NCBI GenBank assembly: GCA_028285245.1
Contig: JANQPY010000008.1
Coordinates: 1-64,000 of the forward strand
Direction of reading: 5' to 3'
DNA length: 64,000 nucleotides
Source of the DNA: Gammaproteobacteria bacterium
GTDB taxonomy: Bacteria; Pseudomonadota; Gammaproteobacteria; Steroidobacterales; GCA-2729495
Each line of letters starts with the position of its first letter. The first letter of the stretch is position 1. The notes under the pieces were generated by a model. That model was not told the origin of the DNA. It did not search any database and saw only the letters and a list, made by a program, of their open reading frames with translations. Shown in pieces: positions 1-8,938 of this stretch. The translations under genes and the position numbers were made by a program.

Positions 1-29
1 CCTCTATGTCCGGTGACGAGTACCCGCAT
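1..29 (-). CDS. NAD-dependent epimerase/dehydratase, N-terminal fragment at window edge
   Basis: An ATG at position 29 opens a frame that runs off the left edge. It encodes MRVLVTGHR, which matches the start of the Rossmann glycine motif (VLVTGxRGxIG) of extended short-chain dehydrogenases such as CDP-glucose 4,6-dehydratase. It begins three bases after the stop of the cytidylyltransferase gene, where a CDP-sugar-modifying enzyme is expected. Only nine complete codons are visible, so the family call rests on this motif and on context, and the exact enzyme is open. Confidence 0.5.
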
Positions 30-32
30 CAT

Positions 33-809
33 CTAACTCCATAGCTTCCATGGCGGACTACCGCTGTCCCACAGGCTTTGCAGCAGGTGTTTCTCGCGCA
101 ACGTATCCATGCACTGCCAGAAGGAATGATGGCGGTACGCCATTAGCTCGCCGGCGGCGGCCAACTTTTCCAGCGGATCCTGTTCCCACATCATGTCGGC
201 GCCGTCGCCTTCGATGTAGTCGAACACACCCGGCTCTAGCACGAAAAAAGCGCCGTTGATCCAGCCTTCTGCAGTCTGCGGCTTCTCCGTGAACTGACAG
301 ATCTGATCGCCTCTAAATTCCAGGTGACCGTAGCGTGCAGGGGGACGCACTGCCGTCATCGTGGCCAGCTTGCCGTGCCCCCGGTGAAAGGCCACGAGTT
401 CATCGAGATCTACATCCGCCACACCGTCGCCCCACGTCAGCATGAACGTGTCGTCGCCCATAAAGGGCTGAAACTGTTTAATGCGGCCGGCCGTTAGCGT
501 CTTGAGGCCGGTATCAACCAGATGCACGGTCCAGTCAGGTGCATTGCCGGCACGGCCTGTAATTTCGCCCGTGCGGGTGCGGATCGTGATAGAACCTTCC
601 AGCAGGGAAAAATCCTTGAACCATTTCTTGATGTAATCGCCCTTGTAGCCCAGCGCGATTGCGAACTCATCGTGACCGAAGTGAGCGTAGTGACGCATGA
701 TGTGCCACAGAATCGGGCGTCCGCCGATTTCGACCATTGGCTTGGGCCGGGTTTCGGTTTCTTCAGCCAGGCGAGTCCCCGCGCCGCCCGCCAGAATTCC
801 GACTTTCAT
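33..809 (-). CDS. rfbF: Glucose-1-phosphate cytidylyltransferase
   Basis: The 258-residue protein should make CDP-glucose from glucose-1-phosphate and CTP, the first step toward CDP-linked deoxy sugars. The N-terminus has the nucleotidyltransferase signature GGAGTRL at residues 8-14 followed by RPKPM (Lys23), and the length equals that of RfbF/DdhA proteins (about 257). It is followed at once by the start of an NAD-dependent sugar enzyme that would act on the product. A weak promoter-like pair (TTACCC, 17 bases, TACAAT on the minus strand at 984-956) lies in the 242-base gap upstream. The family call is firm. Confidence 0.93.
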   Translation of the reverse strand: MKVGILAGGAGTRLAEETETRPKPMVEIGGRPILWHIMRHYAHFGHDEFAIALGYKGDYIKKWFKDFSLLEGSITIRTRTGEITGRAGNAPDWTVHLVDTGLKTLTAGRIKQFQPFMGDDTFMLTWGDGVADVDLDELVAFHRGHGKLATMTAVRPPARYGHLEFRGDQICQFTEKPQTAEGWINGAFFVLEPGVFDYIEGDGADMMWEQDPLEKLAAAGELMAYRHHSFWQCMDTLREKHLLQSLWDSGSPPWKLWS

Positions 810-1051
810 CGTGGCTCCCCACCATTAGGAAAATGTGTTTTCACGAGGCGACTTCTTAACTGGCACGCCTGGGCAGCAAGCGTAGCGAAAACGCAAGGCT
901 GCTTATCTGCGCTAGGTCTCATAAATCAAGGTCCCGCGGCTTTAAGCGCGGCCGTATTGTAAAGATCTCCGGCAGTCCGGGTAATCCCCAAAATGCGCCG
1001 TGCCGGGGTCTGAGCCGAGGCTTGCCTGCCCCGGGACAACGTCTCAGCGGG

Positions 1052-2368
1052 TCATGCCCTGCGTCGATAGCCGGCGGGCAACGGCACGACGACATGCTGC
1101 CGTAACAACTCCGATAGCGGCTCGCCCAGGCGGTCGGGAGGCTCCCCGGCCGCGATCAGATTAGCCGCAAGCCGCGCCGAAGGGGGCAGCCACCGCTTGA
1201 CCTGCTGGCACTCAGCCTCCAGGTGAGGGTTGGGCCACGACATGTTCAGGTGCAGCTCGGTGCCGGCCCGCCTCACGTCGTATACAGGATTGATATCAAG
1301 CAGAGGCCAGAGTCTTTGCGCCAGCCAGGTATCCAGCTCGGTCTGCTGACACAGGAATTCTATCCGCCGGCTGGCAACTAGCGTCAGCACATCTGCCTGG
1401 GCACGGATGTCCGGCGCTGTTGGACGCAGATCGGCGCCACCATTTGCCCGGTAGCTATCCAGCAAACCGGCCTCGGGGAGCAGGCTATGGGGAATCCCAT
1501 CAAATAGCCGCTGATAACCATCTGCCGTCAGTGGTATCCCTGCAGATGGATTCGTGCCCTCCGCATTATGCAGGTGTGGCAACAACCAAATCGCGTCATC
1601 CTGGAGGACTCTATCGAGCTCTTTAACGAGGGCCCGTTTGCTGCGCAGATAATGGAAAGCGTCGAGGCAGAATACCGCGGAGAATTGATCGCTCTCGAAC
1701 GGCAGCGGCACTTCAGCGTTCAGGCAGAGAAAATCTATCTGTTCACCAAAGTATCGTCTGGCCAGCAGCAGGTTGCCGAAGTCGTAGTCAGCCGCGATCA
1801 CCCTGGCCTCAGGCAGCAGCGACTTTAGCAGGTAACTGGTGTGGCCAATGCCGCAACCCAGATCCAGCAGGGTGAGTGGACCCCGCTGATGATGAGCGAG
1901 ATACCGCGACATGGCCGCGAGCATGGGCAGCGCGGCCAGCAGACTGGCGTTGGCAAAGCGCTGATACAGATAATCGGCGTATGTCCGAGTCTTGGCTCCC
2001 CGAAGATCTTCGAGCAGGTCACCGGAAAACCTGAAAGATGTCTTGGCGTGATCGCCGAATAAGCGGCCAAACAGCCGGCGCGCCAGTCCGGGAGAAGAGC
2101 GCCCGCCAATGCTGCCAGCACGGGCCAGCGCAGCGGTCAGCGCGCCGCTGTGATCACCCGCGTCGATCAGGCTAACTACCTCATCGAAAATGTCGGCGGG
2201 ACCAGACTGCTGCCAGAGAATGGGGACGCCAGCGACGACCGGATAGCGGTAGCACCCGCAAGCAAGCACAGCAAAGTCCTGTTCCGGATCCCGGACAGCA
2301 CGCTCGCTCTCTCGCCGCAGCGGGTCGCCACAGCAGGGGCAATGCAGTTCAACCGGGTCCTTAAACAT
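1052..2368 (-). CDS. Class I SAM-dependent methyltransferase with N-terminal zinc-ribbon-like region
   Basis: A 438-residue protein. Residues 8-40 hold a Trm112-like Cys cluster (CPCC at 10-13 and CGC near 37-39), probably a metal-binding knuckle. A class I methyltransferase core follows, with motif I LLDLGCGIG at about 167-175 and a motif IV-like segment FCLDAFHYL. The C-terminal 170 residues match nothing I recognise. It lies 17 bases downstream of the FkbM methyltransferase, apparently as the third gene of a minus-strand operon starting near 5308. It probably methylates a sugar or lipid-linked glycan; the substrate cannot be told from sequence. Confidence 0.75.
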   Translation of the reverse strand: MFKDPVELHCPCCGDPLRRESERAVRDPEQDFAVLACGCYRYPVVAGVPILWQQSGPADIFDEVVSLIDAGDHSGALTAALARAGSIGGRSSPGLARRLFGRLFGDHAKTSFRFSGDLLEDLRGAKTRTYADYLYQRFANASLLAALPMLAAMSRYLAHHQRGPLTLLDLGCGIGHTSYLLKSLLPEARVIAADYDFGNLLLARRYFGEQIDFLCLNAEVPLPFESDQFSAVFCLDAFHYLRSKRALVKELDRVLQDDAIWLLPHLHNAEGTNPSAGIPLTADGYQRLFDGIPHSLLPEAGLLDSYRANGGADLRPTAPDIRAQADVLTLVASRRIEFLCQQTELDTWLAQRLWPLLDINPVYDVRRAGTELHLNMSWPNPHLEAECQQVKRWLPPSARLAANLIAAGEPPDRLGEPLSELLRQHVVVPLPAGYRRRA

Positions 2369-2385
2369 GCGTGTGCGCGTGGCGA

Positions 2386-3150
2386 CTAAGCCGGCACTGC
2401 CACGGTATGGGTAACTACCCAGCTGCTACCGGGATAAGAATTATCCAGGCGCTCCAATCGATAGCCACACTCCTCCAGAAGTGCGTCGCACCGGCGCTGC
2501 TTGCGGTCCACGAACTCAGTAGTCGTATCGTCGATTTCGTAGACAACCACCGGTCGGAACTTCTTGAGCACGCTCTGCATGCCTAGCAGCACTTCGTGCT
2601 CTGCGCCTTCCACATCGATCTTGACCACGTCGGGCGGCTCCCGGCCCTCGGCCTCAACGCAGTGGTCGATTGTAACGGTGAGTACTTTATCTACGCGGCG
2701 CACATCGGGCGCCCGATGATCTGCAGAGGCCAGAACCGATCCCCCGGAGTATTCGGTAAAGCAAAACTCCGCCTGACCACAGCGCTGATCCACTGCTGCT
2801 TCAATCACCTCGATATTGCGTAGCTTATTGAGCCGGGCATTGCGCCTTACATAGGCAGCGTTCTGAGGGACGGGCTCAAAGGCCAGCACCTGCCCACGCC
2901 CGCCGACCAGGCGCGCTGCGATGACAGAAAAGTAGCCAACATTGGCGCCGATGTCATAGAACACGCTGCCGACTTGCAAATGCGCCGCCAACGCCTGCTG
3001 GACGGGCAACTCGTTGTCGCCGTCGCCGTAGCCAGGGTTAGAAGCGCCCGCATCGAACCGCAAGCCGCGACCGGGTCCGTGGGTCATACGCCGGACGGTG
3101 CCAAAACCGGGCACGACACGCTTGATGACTCTCTTCAGTGCGTGCAACAC
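2386..3150 (-). CDS. FkbM family methyltransferase
   Basis: A 254-residue protein with the FkbM layout: SAM motif DIGANVGYFS at 66-75, acidic loop LAFEPVPQN, and the family-typical KIDVEGAEHEVL segment near 175. FkbM enzymes are O-methyltransferases and are common in polysaccharide loci, where they methylate glycan hydroxyls. The gene sits 4 bases after the 717-residue protein gene and 17 bases before the next methyltransferase, so the three are probably cotranscribed. The substrate is unknown. Confidence 0.88.
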   Translation of the reverse strand: MLHALKRVIKRVVPGFGTVRRMTHGPGRGLRFDAGASNPGYGDGDNELPVQQALAAHLQVGSVFYDIGANVGYFSVIAARLVGGRGQVLAFEPVPQNAAYVRRNARLNKLRNIEVIEAAVDQRCGQAEFCFTEYSGGSVLASADHRAPDVRRVDKVLTVTIDHCVEAEGREPPDVVKIDVEGAEHEVLLGMQSVLKKFRPVVVYEIDDTTTEFVDRKQRRCDALLEECGYRLERLDNSYPGSSWVVTHTVAVPA

Positions 3151-3154
3151 CTGA

Positions 3155-5308
3155 CTACTCGATTGGTTGACTCATGGCGTTATCGGTTTTGCCGATAACC
3201 TGATGAAACACGGTGCCGGTGTCATCGCCCCACTCCCAGTTGGCAAGCAACCCGAGTTTGTTCACCTGCATATTGGGTTGCCCTGCATAAACGTCGCTCA
3301 ACGCTCGAAACAGGACCGGCTCATCATCAATCATCACCAGGTAGCGGGCGCCGTCAAAAACGACCCGCAGTCGCATCGTCTTGCCCCAAAGTACGCGTGA
3401 ACCAACATTACTCCAGATGGCGTCATATAGATCTTCAAAGCCGTCGAGCTGAAAGAAGCAGGAAATCGATGCGCCGCCGTAGGAGTCTTTCACCCAGATA
3501 TTGATCGTGATGTAGTTGTCCGGGTCCTGCCACAAGATGAATCCAGACAAGCCGTGATGCCCCTGGCCGCGGGCCGTGCCGGGAGGCGTCATTTCAATCT
3601 CGAAGTCAGCGAACTCAGGTGAATCCCAGTCCACAACGTAAGCCGTCCGGCCCGGATTTGGCCGCTCGACCGTTGCCCTGATCCGGGCAGCGCCATCACC
3701 AGTGAGGTCCATATGCCCAACCCCCATGATGCGGTGCCAGAGCTTGTCGCCAACATTGCTGCGATGGCCGTCGAGTCCTCCGGCATCGCCGTCGAAATTG
3801 TCCTGCAGGACCACCGCGTTGCCCTGACGAAACCATGGCGCACCGAAACTCATGACAGATGGAACCTCGACATGGTCAGGATGAGCCTCAAAGTCCGTAA
3901 ACAGCAGCGACTGACCAGCGCTTGCTGCGGCAACACCCACGCCATACCCCTCACTCGCACGGGATTGGCGAAGGCGCTGCCCGCCTACGAGGCAGCCATC
4001 AACAAATGCAGCAATCTGCTCTCCGGACTCCGTTACCTGAATACTCAGGCGCCCGTTGGCCGGCAAACGGCAGCTTGAATCGGTGCTGTAGGCAGTCCAT
4101 CGACCACCCTGCATAGTGCCCACCTCCGCCCCATTCGCATCGACACGGACGGCCCAGTAGTTGCTCGCGTCCACAACGCGCCAGCAAAGGCTCACCCGTG
4201 TTTGGTCTGACAGAAGTCCGGTGCGCACAATGACATTTACAAGCGCAGACGGCGCCGGCATCTCGAGCCACACGAGCGGCTGCGGACCATTCACCGAAAG
4301 GCCCCGCTCAGTCCGGAGCGCCTCGCCGCCCGCTATATGCCAGCTTCCGCCTCGCTCCGCTGCGCCGAGTGCTCCGTCGCCGCACAGACGATCCGCGGCA
4401 TGCGCGGTTCCGCACCACGTTTGGTAATCAGCCAAGTGCGCGACACGCGTCCCGTAGACGCGCGTGTCCAGCCGAAAGCCGATCTGGCCCAACACACTCT
4501 GCTGAAAAGCCGCATAGACCTGAGCGGTATCGTCAAACGCCTCAATGCCCACAATGCGCATGGCCGGAAACGCCCCGAGTCCATTTGCTCCGGCCAGCGA
4601 CGCGACGTAGAACGCGGCACCTGTTTCGCGCAGCACCACGAGGTAGTAGATCGGCAGATTCTGAACGCCACGCACAGCCGGCATTGACGAGCCACGCCCG
4701 GTCAGCCACAGCTCGCCGTTCTCCGGGCCCGTAGCATGCATAACAAACGCGTTGCCTGGCTCAACGACCGGGTTTGAGGTTTCACAGCTCGCCAACCAAC
4801 CTACCGCAAGGTTCTCATCCAGCGGCGGCATTGGCCGGCCACCCCCGCGGCAGCGCCACCAGATGCGCAGCCTGCGGACCATCCGTTGCTTACGCGGATG
4901 ACGCAGCCACTGCATGAAGCGGACAGGCAAACTGAAGTTCTCGCAGCCTTCGAGCCACCGCAGCACCCGATAGCGAAACTCTTCGTGCAGGTTCTCGGAC
5001 TGCGATGTGTTGTGCCCGTTGAGCACATGGCAAACCATCGCAAGACCGTTTTGCCGTGGAAAAGGACCATAGCCGAGACAACTCCGGCCCCAACCGGGCT
5101 CAATCGGTGGCTCAACCCGCAGTGCGTTGGCATCAATCGACATGACACGCTCGACGTCGATGCCTTGCCGGCGCTGCCCTCCGGTCGAGAGACTGCCAAC
5201 GACTTCACCGCGCCGCGCGTCGTGGGAGTAGAGATCCTCGGCCAGCAGTCGATCGTCAGCGGCTGTCTTGCGCTTGGTCATTGATTGTTTTTGTTGCGAA
5301 TAACTCAC
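3155..5308 (-). CDS. Unrecognised 717-residue protein with two probable concanavalin-like (LamG/DUF1080-type) domains
   Basis: I cannot assign a function. There is no signal peptide and no obvious membrane helix. The first 200 residues are basic and rich in Trp/Arg. Residues about 315-465 and 485-705 look like beta-sandwich domains of the LamG/DUF1080 type (alternating strands, phrases such as VSLCWRVVDASNYW and GFILWQDPDNYITI, ending FHQVIGKTD). The open frame starts at a GTG (5308). An ATG nine codons later (5281) is an equally good start, since neither has a clear Shine-Dalgarno. It heads the minus-strand methyltransferase operon and is divergent from the flippase gene. A glycan-binding or glycan-processing role is only a guess. 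Confidence 0.6.
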   Translation of the reverse strand: MSYSQQKQSMTKRKTAADDRLLAEDLYSHDARRGEVVGSLSTGGQRRQGIDVERVMSIDANALRVEPPIEPGWGRSCLGYGPFPRQNGLAMVCHVLNGHNTSQSENLHEEFRYRVLRWLEGCENFSLPVRFMQWLRHPRKQRMVRRLRIWWRCRGGGRPMPPLDENLAVGWLASCETSNPVVEPGNAFVMHATGPENGELWLTGRGSSMPAVRGVQNLPIYYLVVLRETGAAFYVASLAGANGLGAFPAMRIVGIEAFDDTAQVYAAFQQSVLGQIGFRLDTRVYGTRVAHLADYQTWCGTAHAADRLCGDGALGAAERGGSWHIAGGEALRTERGLSVNGPQPLVWLEMPAPSALVNVIVRTGLLSDQTRVSLCWRVVDASNYWAVRVDANGAEVGTMQGGRWTAYSTDSSCRLPANGRLSIQVTESGEQIAAFVDGCLVGGQRLRQSRASEGYGVGVAAASAGQSLLFTDFEAHPDHVEVPSVMSFGAPWFRQGNAVVLQDNFDGDAGGLDGHRSNVGDKLWHRIMGVGHMDLTGDGAARIRATVERPNPGRTAYVVDWDSPEFADFEIEMTPPGTARGQGHHGLSGFILWQDPDNYITINIWVKDSYGGASISCFFQLDGFEDLYDAIWSNVGSRVLWGKTMRLRVVFDGARYLVMIDDEPVLFRALSDVYAGQPNMQVNKLGLLANWEWGDDTGTVFHQVIGKTDNAMSQPIE

Positions 5309-5309
5309 A

Positions 5310-5379
5310 AGATTAGCGGCCTCATCGCCACGGGAACCCGCCGCAGTCCGCAGTTTTCATGATCAGGTCCCGCTAATCT
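5310..5379. promoter_or_regulatory. Perfect 10-bp inverted repeat framing a divergent promoter region
   Basis: The 77 bases between the divergent genes at 5308 and 5386 contain AGATTAGCGG at 5310-5319 and its exact reverse complement CCGCTAATCT at 5370-5379. Read toward each gene, each arm ends in TAATCT, a reasonable -10 hexamer. The repeat could therefore be two symmetrical -10 elements, two half-sites for one regulator, or both. No convincing -35 box or Shine-Dalgarno accompanies either side. The repeat is seen directly; its role is inferred. Confidence 0.5.
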
Positions 5380-5385
5380 ACCCGG

Positions 5386-6891
5386 ATGGCCGTCGTTGGC
5401 AAAAAAATGGCGAAGGGTGCCGCCTGGATGGTGCTGTTCAAGTTCGCCGATCGCGGCTTGGGGTTGGTCACCCTCATCATACTTGCCCGCCTCCTGCTGC
5501 CCGAGGACTTTGGCCTGATCGCCATGGCTATGTCGCTGATAGCCATGGTGGAGCTGCTGCATGCCTTCGGCTTCGACATGGCGCTGATTCACAACCAGTC
5601 AGCCGAGCGCCGACACTTCGACACCGCCTGGACCTTCGATGTGATCTTCGCCACCGTGAGCGCTGTGCTGCTCGTCGTTCTGGCTCTACCCGCGGCGGAG
5701 TTCTATCGCGAAGATCGCTTGGCACCCATCATCTACGCGCTAGCCTTTGGCTCTTTTGTACAGGGACTAGAGAACATCGGCGTTGTCGAGTTCCGGCGGC
5801 AACTCAATTTCGATAAGGAATTCAAGTTTCTGCTCGCAAAGCGTCTTGCCAGCTTCTTTATTACCGTGCCACTTGCACTCGTGTGGCGAGACTATTGGGC
5901 GCTGGTGGTGGGCATGGTGGCCGGTAAACTCATCGGACTGATCATGAGTTACTGGATGCACCCGTATCGACCCCGGCTGTCGCTGCAGGCAGCGAGAGAA
6001 CTCTTTCGCTTTTCCTCCTGGCTGTTGCTAAACAACCTGCTGTTCTTCGCCAAGAATCGCTCGACCGAACTCATTATTGGCAGACAGCTTGGCCCCACTC
6101 AGCTCGGCGTCTACACGCTGTCCAACGAGATTGCCAATCTACCAACGACCGAGCTGATCGCTCCGATTAACCGGGCGGTATACCCCGGCTATGCGAAAGT
6201 CTCTGGCGAAGTCGCCCAGCTGCAACAGAACTTCTTAAATGTGCTGGGCCTGATTATCGTATTCGCACTACCCGCCGGGCTTGGTATCGCGCTAACTGCG
6301 GATCTCATCGTACCGCTGTTCCTGGGTGACCAGTGGTCGGCAACCATCCCCGTTATCAGCATTCTGGCCCTGTATGGTGCAGTCAGCGCGCTTCAAAGCA
6401 ATATCACTTATGTTTTCCTCGCCATCGGCAAACCTAAGATTGAGACTTTTCTTGGTATCGCTTACGTCATCATCCTGATCAGTCTGTTACTTACCCTGAT
6501 CCCTGCGCAGGGAGTCGTTGGCGCGGCCTGGGCGTATTTGATTACGGTGGGCATCATCACGATTCCAACCTTGCTGGCAATTCGGCATGAACTGGGTCTG
6601 CACGCTCGCCAGTTTCTCGACATCTTATGGCGACCCCTGCTTGCGGGCGCAGCGATGTACTGGGCCCTGGAGGTAACGATGCCGGCGATCCGAGCCGGTT
6701 GGCCGGATATGCCCGTCGCTCTGGCCCTGGCCGCCGCTGTGCTTACCGGCGCATCGACTTACGGCGGAGCGCTGCTCGGTCTTTGGGCGCTGGCGAGGCA
6801 GCCGGATGGTGCCGAGTTAGAGCTGCTCAAGTTGGTGCGCTCACGGCTTGGTCTGTCGACGCCAGAGTCCACAACTGATTCCGCCGGATAA
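5386..6891 (+). CDS. Wzx-type polysaccharide flippase (MOP superfamily)
   Basis: The 501-residue, highly hydrophobic protein has about 12-14 predicted membrane helices and the polysaccharide-synthase/Wzx pattern: N-terminal AKGAAWMVLFKFADRGLG, then RLLLPEDFGLIAMA. It should translocate undecaprenyl-linked repeat units from cytoplasm to periplasm. ATG 5386 has no Shine-Dalgarno, and a second ATG at 5407 is a possible start. The gene heads a plus-strand operon (gap of 20 bases, then 4-base overlaps) with a glycosyltransferase, a PIG-L deacetylase and an unknown protein. The family call is strong; the glycan is unknown. Confidence 0.9.
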   Translation: MAVVGKKMAKGAAWMVLFKFADRGLGLVTLIILARLLLPEDFGLIAMAMSLIAMVELLHAFGFDMALIHNQSAERRHFDTAWTFDVIFATVSAVLLVVLALPAAEFYREDRLAPIIYALAFGSFVQGLENIGVVEFRRQLNFDKEFKFLLAKRLASFFITVPLALVWRDYWALVVGMVAGKLIGLIMSYWMHPYRPRLSLQAARELFRFSSWLLLNNLLFFAKNRSTELIIGRQLGPTQLGVYTLSNEIANLPTTELIAPINRAVYPGYAKVSGEVAQLQQNFLNVLGLIIVFALPAGLGIALTADLIVPLFLGDQWSATIPVISILALYGAVSALQSNITYVFLAIGKPKIETFLGIAYVIILISLLLTLIPAQGVVGAAWAYLITVGIITIPTLLAIRHELGLHARQFLDILWRPLLAGAAMYWALEVTMPAIRAGWPDMPVALALAAAVLTGASTYGGALLGLWALARQPDGAELELLKLVRSRLGLSTPESTTDSAG

Positions 6892-6911
6892 CGGTCGCCC
6901 GGATAACCACG

Positions 6912-8144
6912 ATGCGCATTGCGATGATCAATCAGCCGTGGAATCCGGCATTACCACCAGTAGAAGCAGGCTCCATCGCAATCTGGAACGATCGCATCGC
7001 CTCACGGCTCGCATCGAAGCTGGAGATCGAAATCTACAGCAGGACAATCAGGCAGGTACCGAACGACAGCCTGCATGGCCGGGTGCACTACCGCAGGGAG
7101 CCAGCCAGCCATGGGCCAGTCTTTCACTGGAGACGCCTGACCGCCGGGTCGCGTCGCGGACCGGAGTTCGCCGACGATTATTTCTACCAACGGTATGCGC
7201 GGCGCATTAGCACTAACCTCGCAAAGCATCAGCCTGATGTGGTGCACGTGCAAAATCTCTCGCAGTTTCTGCCCGAATTCCGCAGAGCAATCCCCGACGC
7301 CAAGCTGCTCTTGCACATGCACTGCGAATGGCTCACTCAGATGCCCGAGACGGTCGCACGCGAGCGCCTTCAACACGCAGATGCGGTAATTGGGTGCAGT
7401 GCTTACATTACAAGTCTCATCCGCAAGGCCTTTCCCGATGCGCAAGCGACCTACGGTGTGCTTGCTAATGGCGTCGACACGGAGCGGTTCTGCCCGCCAA
7501 CGGTGAGCCGGCCGGCCGGCAAGCGGATCTTGTTTGTGGGGCGTGTCAGCCCCGAGAAGGGTCTGCACGTGCTCCTGGATGCCATGCCCGATGTGGCGAA
7601 GCATCACCCCGACGCGGAGCTACTCATTGTGGGCCCCGACTCCGCTACGCCCCGGGAATTCCTGGTTGAGCTCAGCAACAATCAGACCGTTAGAGCGCTC
7701 AAACGTTTTTACCGAAATGACAGCTACTACAGCCAGCTGTGCCGTCAGGCTGCGGCCTCAGGAATTCGCGTCACCTTCGCGGGAGCCAGGGAGCACAGCG
7801 AACTGCCAGAGATTTACCGTGATGCGGATGTGTTGGTGAACCCGTCGCTGAGCGAGTCTTTTGGCATGAGCCTCATTGAGGCGATGAGCACCGGTACACC
7901 GGTGGTAGCGACCCAGATTGGCGGCATGCCGGAGATTGTCGAGCACGGCAGCAACGGCCTGCTGGTATCGCCGGATTCCGCCACCGAGCTGGCGGCAGCG
8001 CTTGTGCAAATATTGTCCGATGCGCCGGGGCGGCAAAGCCTTGGCGAATCCGCTCGAGCGAGAGCCGTGGCGCTCTATGACTGGAGCAGCGTGGCGGAAT
8101 CCACCCGCGATATTTACCACGCAGTGACGGCCGCGCCAGCATGA
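6912..8144 (+). CDS. Glycosyltransferase family 4
   Basis: A 410-residue GT-B glycosyltransferase. The donor-binding half carries KRILFVGRVSPEKGLHVLL near residues 200-220 and the E-x7-E signature ESFGMSLIE followed by STGTPVVAT, as in retaining GT4 enzymes. It should add a sugar from a nucleotide donor to a lipid-linked acceptor at the inner face of the inner membrane. Its stop overlaps the next start by 4 bases, implying coupled translation with the deacetylase. Confidence 0.9.
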   Translation: MRIAMINQPWNPALPPVEAGSIAIWNDRIASRLASKLEIEIYSRTIRQVPNDSLHGRVHYRREPASHGPVFHWRRLTAGSRRGPEFADDYFYQRYARRISTNLAKHQPDVVHVQNLSQFLPEFRRAIPDAKLLLHMHCEWLTQMPETVARERLQHADAVIGCSAYITSLIRKAFPDAQATYGVLANGVDTERFCPPTVSRPAGKRILFVGRVSPEKGLHVLLDAMPDVAKHHPDAELLIVGPDSATPREFLVELSNNQTVRALKRFYRNDSYYSQLCRQAAASGIRVTFAGAREHSELPEIYRDADVLVNPSLSESFGMSLIEAMSTGTPVVATQIGGMPEIVEHGSNGLLVSPDSATELAAALVQILSDAPGRQSLGESARARAVALYDWSSVAESTRDIYHAVTAAPA

Positions 8145-8938
8145 TCAGGGAGTGGTTGAAGGATCTTGCCACGCGCAGCCTGGAGTCGGGGTGCGAGACC
8201 GCGTCAGTGTCCGGCAAGAGAATGCTGGTTGTTGCGCCTCACTATGATGATGAGGTGCTTGGCTGCGGGGGCACTATCGCCCGCCACCGCGCCAACGGCG
8301 GCGAGGTTCACCTGCTGTTCATGACGGACGGGAGCGCGTCCCACCGGCACCTGATGCCCTCCGCGGAGCTGTCGCAGAGACGCAGGGCGGAGTCCGAGTT
8401 AGCCGGTCGACATCTAAGCGTCAGCGCCGACAACCGCATCCACCTGAGCCTGCCTGACGGCGAGCTGGAGAATCAGCTGCCCGGGGCCACGGCATCCGCC
8501 CTCGAGGCCATCAGCGCCATCGCACCGGAACTCGTGCTGGTGCCATGGAGGCACGATAGCCCGGGCGATCACACGGCAACGCATCAAGTTGTTGCCAGTG
8601 CGCTAAATGGGCTAACCGGCGACGTAGAGGTCTGGGAATACGCAGTCTGGGCCTGGCACCCGTGGCCCTGGTGCCCCCTGGCATTCGGGAGTCGCCGGGA
8701 AATTCCCGGACACTGGCTGGCCGATGTTTCCCTTTCGCTCAAGTTGCTGCGCAGCCTGAATGTCAAGGTGCCCATTCAGGAGTATCTGCCGGTAAAGCGA
8801 AACGCACTGGCAGCCTACGCGAGCCAGACGCAACGCCTGGTGGACGACGAGCGCTGGAAAGTGCTTGCCGACGTTGCCGCCGGAGAATGGGTTGAAAACT
8901 GCTTTCAACGCTACGAGTACTTTGCCAGGGTGACATGA
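8141..8938 (+). CDS. PIG-L/LmbE family N-deacetylase
   Basis: A 265-residue zinc-dependent amidohydrolase of the PIG-L family, which removes N-acetyl groups from GlcNAc-type sugars. The metal motif reads APHYDDEVLGCGG at about 27-39, with Tyr in place of the usual Pro of PHPDDE. The distal HDSPGDHTATH segment supplies the third metal ligand. It overlaps both neighbours by 4 bases (ATGA), placing it in the flippase operon. It may deacetylate an amino sugar in the repeat unit. Confidence 0.87.
   Translation: MIREWLKDLATRSLESGCETASVSGKRMLVVAPHYDDEVLGCGGTIARHRANGGEVHLLFMTDGSASHRHLMPSAELSQRRRAESELAGRHLSVSADNRIHLSLPDGELENQLPGATASALEAISAIAPELVLVPWRHDSPGDHTATHQVVASALNGLTGDVEVWEYAVWAWHPWPWCPLAFGSRREIPGHWLADVSLSLKLLRSLNVKVPIQEYLPVKRNALAAYASQTQRLVDDERWKVLADVAAGEWVENCFQRYEYFARVT

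Noticed and set aside
851..867. Possible sigma-54 site (TGGCACG ... GC) in the gap upstream of rfbF
   Set aside because: The GG and GC elements are one base too close and the TTGC half is absent.
956..984. TTACCC-17-TACAAT promoter for rfbF
   Set aside because: Only three of six -35 positions fit and it would leave a leader of about 140 bases; mentioned in the rfbF entry but not listed as a feature.
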